NCBI RefSeq assembly: GCF_020532625.1
Contig: NZ_JAJAUY010000057.1
Location: forward strand, 1-35,746
DNA from: Streptomyces antimicrobicus
Lineage (GTDB): Bacteria; Actinomycetota; Actinomycetes; Streptomycetales; Streptomycetaceae
DNA: 35,746 nucleotides
Direction: 5' to 3'
The notes below the pieces were generated by a model that was given only the letters and a program-made list of their open reading frames with translations, was not told the DNA's origin and ran no database searches. A program made the position numbers and the translations under genes. Shown here one piece after another: positions 9,239-16,685 of the stretch. Every line of letters starts with the position of its first letter. The first letter of the stretch is position 1.

Positions 9239-9593
9239 AGGCGCGCACCTGGTACGGCGACTGGGGCAGCCACACCCCGTCCCCGGGATAGGTCTGGAAC
9301 TCCCCCGTCTCGGCGCACTCCGCCGACTGGTACGTGGTCACCGGCCGCCCCGTGCGGTTCGCCAGCGCCTGCGCACTGGTGCCGGGTGGGAGCGGGGTGC
9401 AGGAGTTCACGTCGAGGGTGCTCAGTTCGTGGACGTGCCGGGCGCCCTTGAAGTCCGGTTTCGCCCACAGGCACAGCTGCCCCGTGGCACAGGACCCCAG
9501 GGACACCGGGGCGGCGTGCGCCTGCGGGGCGCTGGGCAGCAGGGCGGCCACGGCCATCGCGGCGGCGGCGGGGAAGGCGTGGGTGCGACGCAT
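9219..9593 (-). CDS. Secreted peptidase-inhibitor I36-type small protein
   Basis: 124 aa, ATG at 9593 with GGAG about 10 nt upstream. A Sec signal peptide covers residues 1-27 (MRRTHAF, hydrophobic Ala-rich core, AHA-AP cleavage). The mature part has four cysteines (35, 41, 65, 93), enough for two disulfides, and a C-x5-C-L-W opening followed by aromatic and glycine residues (DFKGAR). This fits the I36/beta-gamma-crystallin-like family, whose founder is the Streptomyces metalloproteinase inhibitor SMPI. The target protease is unknown, and many family members are not proven inhibitors. Its 3' end overlaps the convergent DUF5133 gene. A 17-bp inverted repeat lies just upstream. Confidence 0.75.
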   Translation of the reverse strand: MRRTHAFPAAAAMAVAALLPSAPQAHAAPVSLGSCATGQLCLWAKPDFKGARHVHELSTLDVNSCTPLPPGTSAQALANRTGRPVTTYQSAECAETGEFQTYPGDGVWLPQSPYQVRAFKVWEN

Positions 9594-9618
9594 GTCGATC
9601 AGCTCCGGAAAGTCGTTC

Positions 9619-9635
9619 GGTTCGGTGTACGAACC
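9619..9635 (-). promoter_or_regulatory. Inverted repeat upstream of the I36-type gene
   Basis: GGTTCG (9619-9624) and CGAACC (9630-9635) are exact inverse complements around 5 nt. The site is 26-42 nt before the start codon, between any promoter and the ribosome-binding site, so it could be an operator or a 5'-UTR stem. Confidence 0.35.
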
Positions 9636-9700
9636 CACGCTGAGCTGCGGCGACCGGCGGGCGGAAGGGCCCTCGGCGCGGATCACCCGGATAGGTGAAG

Positions 9701-9727
9701 GCCCCGCCGGATCCCGTCCGGCGGGGC
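9701..9727 (-). terminator. Terminator hairpin downstream of the DHA2 exporter
   Basis: GCCCCGCCGGA (9701-9711) pairs exactly with 9717-9727 around a 5-nt loop. It lies 100 nt beyond the exporter stop on the minus strand and also separates it from the I36-type gene downstream. Confidence 0.65.
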
Positions 9728-9826
9728 TGTCACACGTACGGAGTCGACGCCCGGCGGCACCTCCAGGGGAGGTTCCCTGACGCCCGCGGGCGCCTCCCGG
9801 GGCGGGCGGTCGCGGCGCTCGCGCGC

Positions 9827-11434
9827 CTAGATGTGGCCCGCCCCCGCCCCCTCGACGGCGTGCGCGCCGCGCCGGGTGAAGCAGGCCACGACGGCGGCGA
9901 GCACCGCGACGGCACCGGCGACGGTGAAGGCCGTGCTCATCCCGGAGACGAAGGTCTCGTGCGCGACGCCCGTGACGGCGGCCGCCAGCTGCGCCGGCAT
10001 GTCCGGGGTGACGGGGGCCGCGCCGACCGTGACGGCGGACTGGGCCAGGTCCAGCTGCTCGGGGGTCAGCGGCGGCAGCTGCGCGGCCGTCCACCTGTCC
10101 CCGAACGTGTCCGTGACGGTGCCCGCCATGACGGCGCCGAGGACGGCGGTGCCGAGGCTGCCGCCGACCTGCATGGCGGCCTGCTGCAGGCCGCCGGCCA
10201 CGCCGGACAGCTGCAGCGGGGCGTTGCCCACGATGACCTCGGTGGCGCCGACCATCACCGGCGCGAGGCCGAGGCCGAGCAGGGCGAACCACAGGGACAT
10301 GGTCAGGGTGCCGGTGTCGGGGGTGAGGCGGGACATCCCGAAGCAGGCGGCGGCGGTGGCCACCATGCCGAGCACCAGCGGCACCCGGGGACCGACCTTG
10401 GTGATGGCGGCGCCGGCCAGCGGGGAGCCGACGATCATCATGCCGGTGAGCGGCAGCAGGTGCAGGCCGCTGTCGACGGGGCTCATCCCGTGGACGTTCT
10501 GCAGGTAGAAGGTGACGAAGAACAGGCCGCCCATGAAGGCGAAGGCCATCAGCACCATCAGCACGGTGCCGGCCGACAGCGGCAGCGAGCGGAACATCCC
10601 CAGCGGGACGAGGGGCTCGGACACCTTGGTCTCCCACAGCGCGAAGAGCGCGAAGCAGACCGCGGACCCGCCGAGGAACAGCAGGGTCCTGGCATCGCCC
10701 CAGCCCCATTCGGCCGCCTTGATCAGCGCCCAGACCAGGGAGAACATCGCGGCCGACAGCAGTACGACGCCGAGCAGGTCGAAGGAGCGCGGGGCGTCGT
10801 CGGCGCGGTGGTCGAGCAGGATCACCAGACCGAAGGCGAGCGCGATCACGCCGACGGGGATGTTGATGAAGAACACCGACTGCCAGCTGACGTGTTCGAC
10901 CAGCAGTCCGCCGACGATCGGGCCGGCGGCGGTGGAGGCGCCGATGACCATGCCCCAGATGCCGATGGCCATGTTGAGCTTCTCGGCGGGGAACGAGGCC
11001 CGCAGCAGGCCGAGCGCGGCCGGCATCAGCAGGGCGCCGAACACGCCCTGCGCCACCCGGAAGCCGATGACCAGCTCGACGCTGGAGGACAGGCCGATCG
11101 CCGCGGAGGACGCGGCGAAGCCGGCTATGCCGACGAGGAAGGTCTGGCGGTGGCCGAAGCGGTCGCCCAGCTTGCCGGCGGTGATCAGGGAGACGGCGAG
11201 CGCCAGCAGGTAGCCGTTGGTGATCCACTGCACCTCGGCGAGCGTGGCGTCCAGGTCGGCGGTGATCGCGGGGTTGGCCACGGCGACGATGGTGCCGTCG
11301 AGGGTGACCATCATGACGCCGATCGCGACGGCGAACAGCGTGAGCCACGGGTGACCGCGCAGCCCGGGGCGGGCCGGGCCCGCCTCCGGTCCCTTGAGGA
11401 GCGTCCGGTCGTCGACGGTGGTCCGACTAGTCAT
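9827..11434 (-). CDS. MFS drug exporter, DHA2 (EmrB/QacA) family
   Basis: 535 aa, ATG at 11434. About 14 hydrophobic segments are spread along the chain. Motifs of drug-proton antiporters are present: a membrane-embedded LDGTIVAVANPAI in TM1, the loop GKLGDRFGHRQTF (motif A) and the GPIVGGLLVEHVSW-type motif C with NIPVG after it. It is a plasma-membrane exporter, probably of hydrophobic or cationic drugs; the substrate cannot be told. It is divergent from a TetR gene. Its promoter has a TAGCCT -10 only 6 nt before the ATG and no ribosome-binding site, so the mRNA is probably leaderless. A 19-bp inverted repeat fills the -35/-10 spacer, pointing to direct repression by the neighbouring TetR. 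Confidence 0.92.
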   Translation of the reverse strand: MTSRTTVDDRTLLKGPEAGPARPGLRGHPWLTLFAVAIGVMMVTLDGTIVAVANPAITADLDATLAEVQWITNGYLLALAVSLITAGKLGDRFGHRQTFLVGIAGFAASSAAIGLSSSVELVIGFRVAQGVFGALLMPAALGLLRASFPAEKLNMAIGIWGMVIGASTAAGPIVGGLLVEHVSWQSVFFINIPVGVIALAFGLVILLDHRADDAPRSFDLLGVVLLSAAMFSLVWALIKAAEWGWGDARTLLFLGGSAVCFALFALWETKVSEPLVPLGMFRSLPLSAGTVLMVLMAFAFMGGLFFVTFYLQNVHGMSPVDSGLHLLPLTGMMIVGSPLAGAAITKVGPRVPLVLGMVATAAACFGMSRLTPDTGTLTMSLWFALLGLGLAPVMVGATEVIVGNAPLQLSGVAGGLQQAAMQVGGSLGTAVLGAVMAGTVTDTFGDRWTAAQLPPLTPEQLDLAQSAVTVGAAPVTPDMPAQLAAAVTGVAHETFVSGMSTAFTVAGAVAVLAAVVACFTRRGAHAVEGAGAGHI

Positions 11435-11440
11435 GCGGAC

Positions 11441-11470
11441 AGGCTAGTGACAGCGACTGACACTTCACAA
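11441..11470 (-). promoter_or_regulatory. Exporter promoter with TetR-type operator in its spacer
   Basis: On the minus strand, -35 TTGTGA (11470-11465), an 18-nt spacer and -10 TAGCCT (11446-11441) end 6 nt before the ATG at 11434. The spacer carries AGTG-N-CAG-N3-CTG-N-CACT (11446-11464), a near-perfect 19-bp palindrome of TetR-operator size and position. Confidence 0.6.
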
Positions 11471-11560
11471 ACGGCTCAACGCGGCAGTGGCTGTCAGGTC
11501 GGTCACAGGTACCCTGACCGCCTCGAACCGCCTCGAACGGCACCCCGAAAGGACCCCGCC

Positions 11561-12214
11561 GTGATCACCACCCAGCAGTCCGCGCCGCCGGCGCCGGCCG
11601 GGCTGCGCGCACGCAAGAAGCAGCGCACCCGCGACGCGCTGCTGCGCGCCGCCCTCCTGTTGTTCGTCTCCCAGGGCTACGAGGAGACGACCGTGGACGA
11701 GATCACCGAGGCGGTCGACGTCTCGCAGCGCACCTTCTTCCGCTACTTCGTGAACAAGGAAGAGGTCGCCTTCGCCGTCCAGACCCTGGTCGAGGAGCAC
11801 TTCGTGGCGGCCCTGCGGGCCCGCCCGGCGGCCGAGGGCCCGCTGCTGGCCATGCGCAACGCGGTGCTGGACTCCTGGGACACCGTCGGCGAGGCCATCG
11901 CCGAGGTGGTCCCCGTCGACCTGTACATGCGCACGTACCAGTTGATCGAGTCCACGCCGGCCCTGCTGGCGGTGCACCTGCGCCGCTCGGCCGAACTGGA
12001 GGAGCAGGTCGCGCGGCTGATCGCCGAGCGCGAGGGGCTCGACGTGGAGGCCGACCCGCGGCCACGGGTGGCCGTCGCCGCCTTCTGCGGAGTGATGCGC
12101 GTCACCGGACGGCTGTGGGGCCGGGGCGAGGACACCAGCATCGAGGCCATCCGCCGGCTCACCGAGCGGTATCTCGACCACATCGGCGGGGCGCTGGCGG
12201 CCGACTGGCGCTGA
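11561..12214 (+). CDS. TetR family regulator (of the DHA2 exporter)
   Basis: 217 aa, GTG at 11561 with AAAGGA 9 nt upstream; a very long open frame extends further 5' but is only antisense to the exporter. The N-terminal helix-turn-helix (RTRDALLRAALLLFVSQGYEETTVDEITEAVDVS, then QRTFFRYFVNKEEV) is a standard TetR domain; the C-terminal ligand-binding half is unremarkable. Divergence from the exporter and the palindrome in the exporter promoter make local repression, relieved by an exported drug, the natural model. A 10-bp tandem repeat (CCGCCTCGAA twice, 11518-11537) lies in its own leader. The ligand is unknown. Confidence 0.9.
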   Translation: MITTQQSAPPAPAGLRARKKQRTRDALLRAALLLFVSQGYEETTVDEITEAVDVSQRTFFRYFVNKEEVAFAVQTLVEEHFVAALRARPAAEGPLLAMRNAVLDSWDTVGEAIAEVVPVDLYMRTYQLIESTPALLAVHLRRSAELEEQVARLIAEREGLDVEADPRPRVAVAAFCGVMRVTGRLWGRGEDTSIEAIRRLTERYLDHIGGALAADWR

Positions 12215-12259
12215 GAGCGTCACACCGCCGGCGCAGGCGCCCTCGCCAGGGGACGCTCA

Positions 12260-12303
12260 ACTTGGCGAACGTCACGTTCCACTTGGCGGTGACGCCGGTC
12301 ACC
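12260..12303 (+). promoter_or_regulatory. Twin palindromes and 21-bp-spaced direct repeat before the DUF1023 gene
   Basis: ACTTGGCG occurs at 12260-12267 and 12281-12288, exactly 21 bp (two helical turns) apart. Between and after them are GAACGT-C-ACGTTC (12267-12279) and GGTGAC-GCCG-GTCACC (12288-12303), both perfect. A -10-like TACCCT (12332-12337) stands 8 nt before the GTG at 12346, so the sites lie just upstream of the likely promoter. Confidence 0.45.
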
Positions 12304-12345
12304 CCCGGCTCTGCGGCCGGAGGACGTCTCCTACCCTGGTGTCCA

Positions 12346-13557
12346 GTGAACGTGCCCGGCCCCGCCCTCCCCTCCGCCCCGCCCTCCCCCACCGCGCTGC
12401 GCGCACTCCTCGCGCTCGCGGTGGTGTTCGTCATGCTGGCGACCACCGGTTGGACCGCGGTGCACCGCCCCGAGAACGAGGTCTCGCCGCGGGTCGCCGC
12501 GCTCGCCGCCTGGGCCGCGGCCCGGATCGACGGCCGCCCGGTGCCGCCCGCCGACGCGCCCGTGGGCACGGTGGCCCGTTTCTTCGCCGGTCTCGACGGA
12601 GCCCAGCGGGCCCGGCTCGCGGACGGCTATCCGCTGGTGGTCGGCAACCTCGACGGCGTTCCCGCGCAGACCCGTTACCGGGCCAACCGGCGCGCCCTGG
12701 TGCAGGCCCGCCGCGCCGAGGAGGCCGACTCCCGCGACTTCCGCCTGGCCCCGGCCGACCGCACCGAGGCCGCGCGCCGCGCGCACCGCTTCGCCTCGCT
12801 CGCCGACCCCGACCGGCAGATCCTCGTCTTCGACCCGACCGACGGCGGCCGGGCCGCCGAGGTGCTCGGCGACCTCGACCGCGCCCGCCGGGTCTCGGTG
12901 ATCGTCCCCGGCGTCGACACCGACCTGCTCACCTTCGAGCGCACCCAGCGGCGCTACAGCGCCCCCGTCGGCATGGCCGAGTCCCTCTACGCCGCCCAGC
13001 GCGCGGCGGCGCCGGACACGCCGACCGCGGTGATCGCCTGGGCCGGCTACACCGCGCCCACCGGGGTCGGCGTCGACGCGGCCACCGGACGCCTGGCCGG
13101 AGAGGGCGCCGTACGGCTTCAGGCGCTGACGGACGCGCTGCCCGGCGACGCGACGGTGGCGCTGTACTGCCACAGCTACGGCTCGGTGGTCTGCGGTGTG
13201 GCCGCGCGCCGGCTGCCCGGCCGGGTGACCGACGTGGTGGTGGCCGGCAGCCCCGGCATGCGGGCGCAGAACGTGGCCGGGCTCGGTACCAGGGCCCGCG
13301 TGTGGGCGGTCCGGGCGGAGGGCGACTGGATCGCGGACGTGCCGCACCTGGAACTCGGCGGACTCGGCCACGGCGCGGACCCGATGTCCCCCGGCTTCGG
13401 CGCGCGGCTGCTCGCCTCGGACGGCGCCCGCAACCACACGGGCTATTTCGAGCCAGGAACCGCCTCGGTGGACAACTTCGCCAAAATCGGAACTGACTTG
13501 CTCAGTTCTGTGGTGTGCGCGGGCGGGGACGACGCGTGCAAAGGGCCCGTACGATAG
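12346..13557 (+). CDS. Membrane-anchored alpha/beta hydrolase, DUF1023 type
   Basis: 403 aa from the GTG at 12346 (GTG 12352 also possible); there is no close ribosome-binding site, and a TACCCT hexamer 8 nt before suggests a leaderless or nearly leaderless mRNA. A single hydrophobic segment at about 18-36 is probably a signal anchor, putting the hydrolase outside. The nucleophile elbow C275-H-S277-Y-G-S is a GxSxG variant; D327 or D331 and H364 (in NHTGY) are the likely remaining triad members. The block VSVIVPGVDTDL and LYAAQ fits DUF1023. The substrate is unknown. The DUF4429 gene begins 5 nt after its stop. Confidence 0.82.
   Translation: MNVPGPALPSAPPSPTALRALLALAVVFVMLATTGWTAVHRPENEVSPRVAALAAWAAARIDGRPVPPADAPVGTVARFFAGLDGAQRARLADGYPLVVGNLDGVPAQTRYRANRRALVQARRAEEADSRDFRLAPADRTEAARRAHRFASLADPDRQILVFDPTDGGRAAEVLGDLDRARRVSVIVPGVDTDLLTFERTQRRYSAPVGMAESLYAAQRAAAPDTPTAVIAWAGYTAPTGVGVDAATGRLAGEGAVRLQALTDALPGDATVALYCHSYGSVVCGVAARRLPGRVTDVVVAGSPGMRAQNVAGLGTRARVWAVRAEGDWIADVPHLELGGLGHGADPMSPGFGARLLASDGARNHTGYFEPGTASVDNFAKIGTDLLSSVVCAGGDDACKGPVR
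13550..13555 (+). promoter_or_regulatory. -10 hexamer for a leaderless DUF4429 mRNA
   Basis: TACGAT sits 7 nt before the ATG at 13563 and overlaps the end of the upstream coding region. No ribosome-binding site precedes this ATG and no good -35 is seen. Confidence 0.35.
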
Positions 13558-13562
13558 CCCGC

Positions 13563-14399
13563 ATGGGTGACGTACTGGCCGGAAATCATGCCGTCTGGGA
13601 GTTCGACTCGGACTCGGTGCTCATCCGCTTCGAACGGGGGATCCGCACGCCGAGGCTCTGGTCCGCGCTGGGCCGGCGCCGTGTTCCCGTCGAGGCGCTG
13701 GCCGAGGTGACCGTGACCCCGGGCAAGCGCGACACGCTCGTGCTGCGCGCCGTGCCGCGACCCGGCGCGGACCCGTTGACGGAGGTCGCGGCGGGACAGC
13801 TGAAGGAAAGCCTGGACCCGTACCGGCTGGTGCTGCCGGCCGACCGGGCGCCCCGGGCCCGGGAACTGGCCGAGGCGCTGGCCGCCGCCGTCCGGGCGAC
13901 CGGGACCGCCACCGAACCGGCGGAACGTTTTCTCGTGGCGGTGCCCGAACCCCCGCTCCAGCTCAAGGCGCACGACGCCCGGGCCACGTTCGACGGGCAG
14001 GCGGTGAGCCTGCGCTGGTCGCGGACGGGCGCGTCCAGCACCAAGTGGAAGGCGGGCGACCGGCATTACCCGCTCTCGGAGCTGCGCGGGGTCGCCTGGC
14101 ACTCCCCCGACGCGCCGGGCGGCCACCTGCGGTTGCTGCTGCGCGACGCCCAGGACGGCGTGGCACCGCCGCCGGACCAGGATCCGGCGGCGGTGCTGTT
14201 CGCCCTCGGCCACGGCGCGGTGCACGAGTCCCTGCCGTTCGCGGCGGCCGTGCTCGCCGCGGTGCGCAGCCGGACCCCGGTGGCCGCGGTGCCCGAGCCG
14301 TCCGACCGCATGCGGCACCTGGGCGAGCTGCACGGCGCGGGACTGCTGACCGACGCCGAGTACGCCGCCCTGCGCGACCGCTTCGCCGCGGAGGCGTGA
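13563..14399 (+). CDS. DUF4429 protein with C-terminal SHOCT motif
   Basis: 278 aa, ATG at 13563. Two similar PH-like beta-rich halves can be seen: GNHAVWEFDSDSVLIRF with PVEALAEVTV early on, and HDARATFDGQAVSLRW with PLSELRGVAW in the middle. This is the DUF4429 arrangement. The last 29 residues (LGELHGAGLLTDAEYAALRDRF) form a SHOCT helix pair, a short oligomerisation or targeting module. No signal peptide or membrane segment. Function unknown; DUF4429/SHOCT proteins are suspected to bind membranes or other proteins. It follows the DUF1023 hydrolase by 5 nt and so may be partly co-transcribed, although a leaderless promoter of its own is also possible. It converges on the aldo/keto reductase gene with only 18 nt between. 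Confidence 0.86.
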   Translation: MGDVLAGNHAVWEFDSDSVLIRFERGIRTPRLWSALGRRRVPVEALAEVTVTPGKRDTLVLRAVPRPGADPLTEVAAGQLKESLDPYRLVLPADRAPRARELAEALAAAVRATGTATEPAERFLVAVPEPPLQLKAHDARATFDGQAVSLRWSRTGASSTKWKAGDRHYPLSELRGVAWHSPDAPGGHLRLLLRDAQDGVAPPPDQDPAAVLFALGHGAVHESLPFAAAVLAAVRSRTPVAAVPEPSDRMRHLGELHGAGLLTDAEYAALRDRFAAEA

Positions 14400-14417
14400 G
14401 CCCGCGCCGGCCCGGCC

Positions 14418-15437
14418 TCAGCCCTCGCGCGTGACCGACGTGAAGGCCATGTCGGGGTAGCGGTCGCCCGCGACCCGGTCCGCGATCGGCTCCAACCGCT
14501 CCAGCTCCGCCGCGGTCAGGGTGATCCCGGCCGCCGCCAGGTTCTCGGCGAGCCGGTGCGGCTTGCGGGTGCCCGGGATCGGCACCACCGTCAGGCCGTG
14601 CACGGCCGACCGCTGCTGCACCCAGGCCAGCGCGATCTGCGCCGGGGTCGCGCCGCGGGCCGCGGCGATCTCCTGGACCGGGGCCAGCAGGGCGGCGTTG
14701 GCGCGGGCGTTGTCCCCGGTGAACCGCGGCTGGCGGCGGCGGTAGTCGTCCGCCGCCAGATCGGTGCCGGCATCGGCGAACGCCCCCGTCAGGAAGCCGC
14801 GCCCGAGCGGCGAGTACGGCACGAAGGCGACCCCCAGCTCGGCCGCCGCGCCGACCGCGCTGCGCTCCACGTCCCGGCTGAACAGCGACCACTCCGACTG
14901 CAGCGCCGCGATCGGGTGCACCGCGTACGCCTCGCGCAGCTCCGCCCCGGTCACCTCGCTCAACCCCAGGTGGCGCACCTTCCCCTCGGCCACCAGTTCG
15001 GCCATCACGCCGACCGACTCGGCCAGCGGCACCGCCGGGTCGCGCCGGTGCATGTAGTAGAGGTCGATCACATCGACGCCCAGGCGCCGCAGGCTGCCCT
15101 CGACGGCCCGGCGCACGTAGGCGCGGTCGTTGCGGATGCCGCGGTGGTGGGGGTCGTCGGTGCGCTCCAGGCCGAACTTGGTGGCCAGGGTGATCCGGTC
15201 GCGGTGGGCGGCGACGAAGGGGGCCAGGAACTCCTCGTTGCGGCCGCGCCCGTAGGAGTCCGCGGTGTCGATCAGGGTGACCCCGGCCGCCACCGCCGCC
15301 TCCAGGGTCCGGCGCGCCGCGGCCTCGTCGGTGTCGCCGTAGAACTCGCTCATCCCCATGCAGCCGAGCCCTTGCACGCCCACCAGGGGGCCGCCCTTGC
15401 CCAGTTCGACCTGCGCGATCCTCGTTGCCTCGTTCAT
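14418..15437 (-). CDS. Aldo/keto reductase
   Basis: 339 aa, ATG at 15437 overlapping the stop of the upstream MerR gene (ATGA), so translation is coupled. It is a TIM-barrel NADPH-dependent reductase of aldehydes or ketones, cytosolic. The full catalytic tetrad is visible: D57, Y62 (in DTADSYGRGRNE), K87 (LATKFG) and H130 (LYYMHRRDP). The C-terminal cofactor segment VPIPGTRKPHRLAENL is typical of the YajO/IolS-like branch. Control by the MerR regulator in the same operon is strongly suggested by the layout; the inducing compound may be an aldehyde or other electrophile, by analogy with MerR-controlled alcohol/aldehyde enzymes. Confidence 0.94.
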   Translation of the reverse strand: MNEATRIAQVELGKGGPLVGVQGLGCMGMSEFYGDTDEAAARRTLEAAVAAGVTLIDTADSYGRGRNEEFLAPFVAAHRDRITLATKFGLERTDDPHHRGIRNDRAYVRRAVEGSLRRLGVDVIDLYYMHRRDPAVPLAESVGVMAELVAEGKVRHLGLSEVTGAELREAYAVHPIAALQSEWSLFSRDVERSAVGAAAELGVAFVPYSPLGRGFLTGAFADAGTDLAADDYRRRQPRFTGDNARANAALLAPVQEIAAARGATPAQIALAWVQQRSAVHGLTVVPIPGTRKPHRLAENLAAAGITLTAAELERLEPIADRVAGDRYPDMAFTSVTREG

Positions 15438-15814
15438 GTGCTGCGCGCCTTCCCGCCGTAATGGGCGATCTTGTGGTCCAGTACGCCGAGCGCGTCGGTC
15501 AGTTCCGCGATCCGCGCGGCGACGTCCCGCCGCGTCCGCTCCAGCAGTTCCCGCCGCTCGGCGAAGGTGTGTGCGCCCTCCCGGACCAGTTCGGCGTAGC
15601 GGACCATGTCGGCCACCGACATCCCGGTGGCGCGCAACTTGCCGACGAACGCCAGCCAGTGGAGGTCCGCGTCGCTGAACCGCCGCTGTCCCGAGTGGGA
15701 GCGGTCCACGTGCGGCATCAGGCCGATCCGCTCGTACCAGCGCAGGGTGTGCTGGGACAGCCCGGTACGGGCTTCGACCTCGCTGATCGTGTACCGCGTC
15801 TGGGTCAGGCTCAT
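15434..15814 (-). CDS. MerR family regulator (of the aldo/keto reductase)
   Basis: 126 aa, ATG at 15814. The winged-helix signature YTISEVEARTGLSQHTLRWYERIGLM is followed by a dimerisation coiled coil ending in DHKIAHYGGKARST. There is no cysteine anywhere, so metal binding of the MerR/ZntR kind or thiol sensing is excluded; a small-molecule or unknown signal is left. It is the first gene of a two-gene operon with the reductase. The promoter has the 19-nt -35/-10 spacer characteristic of MerR-activated promoters, with a palindrome inside, so autoregulation is likely. The -10 is 7 nt before the ATG, implying a leaderless mRNA. Confidence 0.92.
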   Translation of the reverse strand: MSLTQTRYTISEVEARTGLSQHTLRWYERIGLMPHVDRSHSGQRRFSDADLHWLAFVGKLRATGMSVADMVRYAELVREGAHTFAERRELLERTRRDVAARIAELTDALGVLDHKIAHYGGKARST

Positions 15815-15821
15815 GGCGTTC

Positions 15822-15859
15822 ACGCTAGAACCCTGGAGTGCACTCCAAGCAAGTAGGCT
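15822..15859. promoter_or_regulatory. Divergent promoter with shared MerR-type palindrome
   Basis: Minus strand: -35 TTGCTT (15852-15847), 19-nt spacer, -10 TAGCGT (15827-15822), ATG 7 nt on. Plus strand: -10 TAGGCT (15854-15859), ATG of the serine hydrolase 7 nt on. Between them TGGAGTGCACTCCA (15834-15847) is a perfect 14-bp palindrome. The intergenic region is only 52 nt, so one bound MerR dimer could affect both genes. Confidence 0.6.
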
Positions 15860-15866
15860 CAGCCGC

Positions 15867-16682
15867 ATGGAGAGCCTGCGCATCATCGAGAACTGGCCGG
15901 TGCCGACCGCCGCCGCGGCCGTGGTACGGGCGGACGGGACCCTCGCCGGGTCGCACGGACCGGTGGACCACCGCTTCCCGCTCGCCTCCGTCACCAAGCC
16001 GCTCGCCGCCTACGCCGCACTGGTGGCCTACGAGGAGGGCGCCGTCGAGCTCGACGAACCGGCCGGGCCGGAGGGCTCCACGATCCGCCACCTGCTCGCG
16101 CACACCTCCGGCCTCGCCTTCGACGAGCACCGCCAGATGGCCCCGGCCGGGCAGCGCCGGCTGTACTCCAACGCCGGTTTCGAGGAGCTCGGCGACCACA
16201 TCGCCAAGGCCACCGGCATCCCGTTCGCCGAGTACCTGCGCGAGGCCGTGTTCGAGCCGCTCGGCATGACCGCCTCGGCGCTGGAGGGCTCCCCGGCCAA
16301 GGACGGCGTCTCCACGGTCGCCGACCTGGCCCGGTTCGCCGCCGAGCTCCAGGCGCCGCGCCTGCTGGACGTCCGTACGGTCGCCGAGGCCACGGCGGTG
16401 GTGCACCCGGGCCTGAAGGGCGTCCTGCCCGGCTACGGCCTGCAGTCCCCCAACGACTGGGGCCTCGGCTTCGAGATCCGCGGCGGCAAGTCCCCGCACT
16501 GGACCGGCGCCGGGTCCTCCCCGCGGACCTTCGGCCACTTCGGGCAGTCCGGCACCTTCCTGTGGGTGGACCCGGACGCCCGCGCCGCGTGCGTGGCGCT
16601 GACCGACCGCGCCTTCGGCCCCTGGGCGGTCGAGGCCTGGCCGGCGTTCACCGACGCCGTCCTCGCCGAGCTGGCCCGCTGA
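15867..16682 (+). CDS. Serine hydrolase, beta-lactamase/DD-peptidase (class C) fold
   Basis: 271 aa, ATG at 15867, without signal peptide, so apparently cytosolic. The three active-site elements of penicillin-recognising enzymes are present: S41-V-T-K44, Y99-S-N101 and H223-F-G225 (the HxG variant of KTG). The protein is shorter than typical class C enzymes (about 350-400 aa), and the missing signal argues against an antibiotic-resistance lactamase; esterase or peptidase activity on an unknown substrate is more likely. It is divergent from merR across a 52-nt region and probably leaderless. It converges on the pirin gene with only 3 nt between stop codons. Confidence 0.9.
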   Translation: MESLRIIENWPVPTAAAAVVRADGTLAGSHGPVDHRFPLASVTKPLAAYAALVAYEEGAVELDEPAGPEGSTIRHLLAHTSGLAFDEHRQMAPAGQRRLYSNAGFEELGDHIAKATGIPFAEYLREAVFEPLGMTASALEGSPAKDGVSTVADLARFAAELQAPRLLDVRTVAEATAVVHPGLKGVLPGYGLQSPNDWGLGFEIRGGKSPHWTGAGSSPRTFGHFGQSGTFLWVDPDARAACVALTDRAFGPWAVEAWPAFTDAVLAELAR

Positions 16683-16685
16683 CGC

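Noticed and set aside
9695..11560. A 622-codon N-terminal extension of the exporter-linked TetR gene
   Set aside because: This part is antisense to the exporter and of arbitrary composition; the real TetR starts at the GTG at 11561 with a ribosome-binding site.
15867..16682. An antibiotic-resistance beta-lactamase
   Set aside because: The fold motifs are there, but there is no signal peptide and the protein is short; resistance function is not supported.
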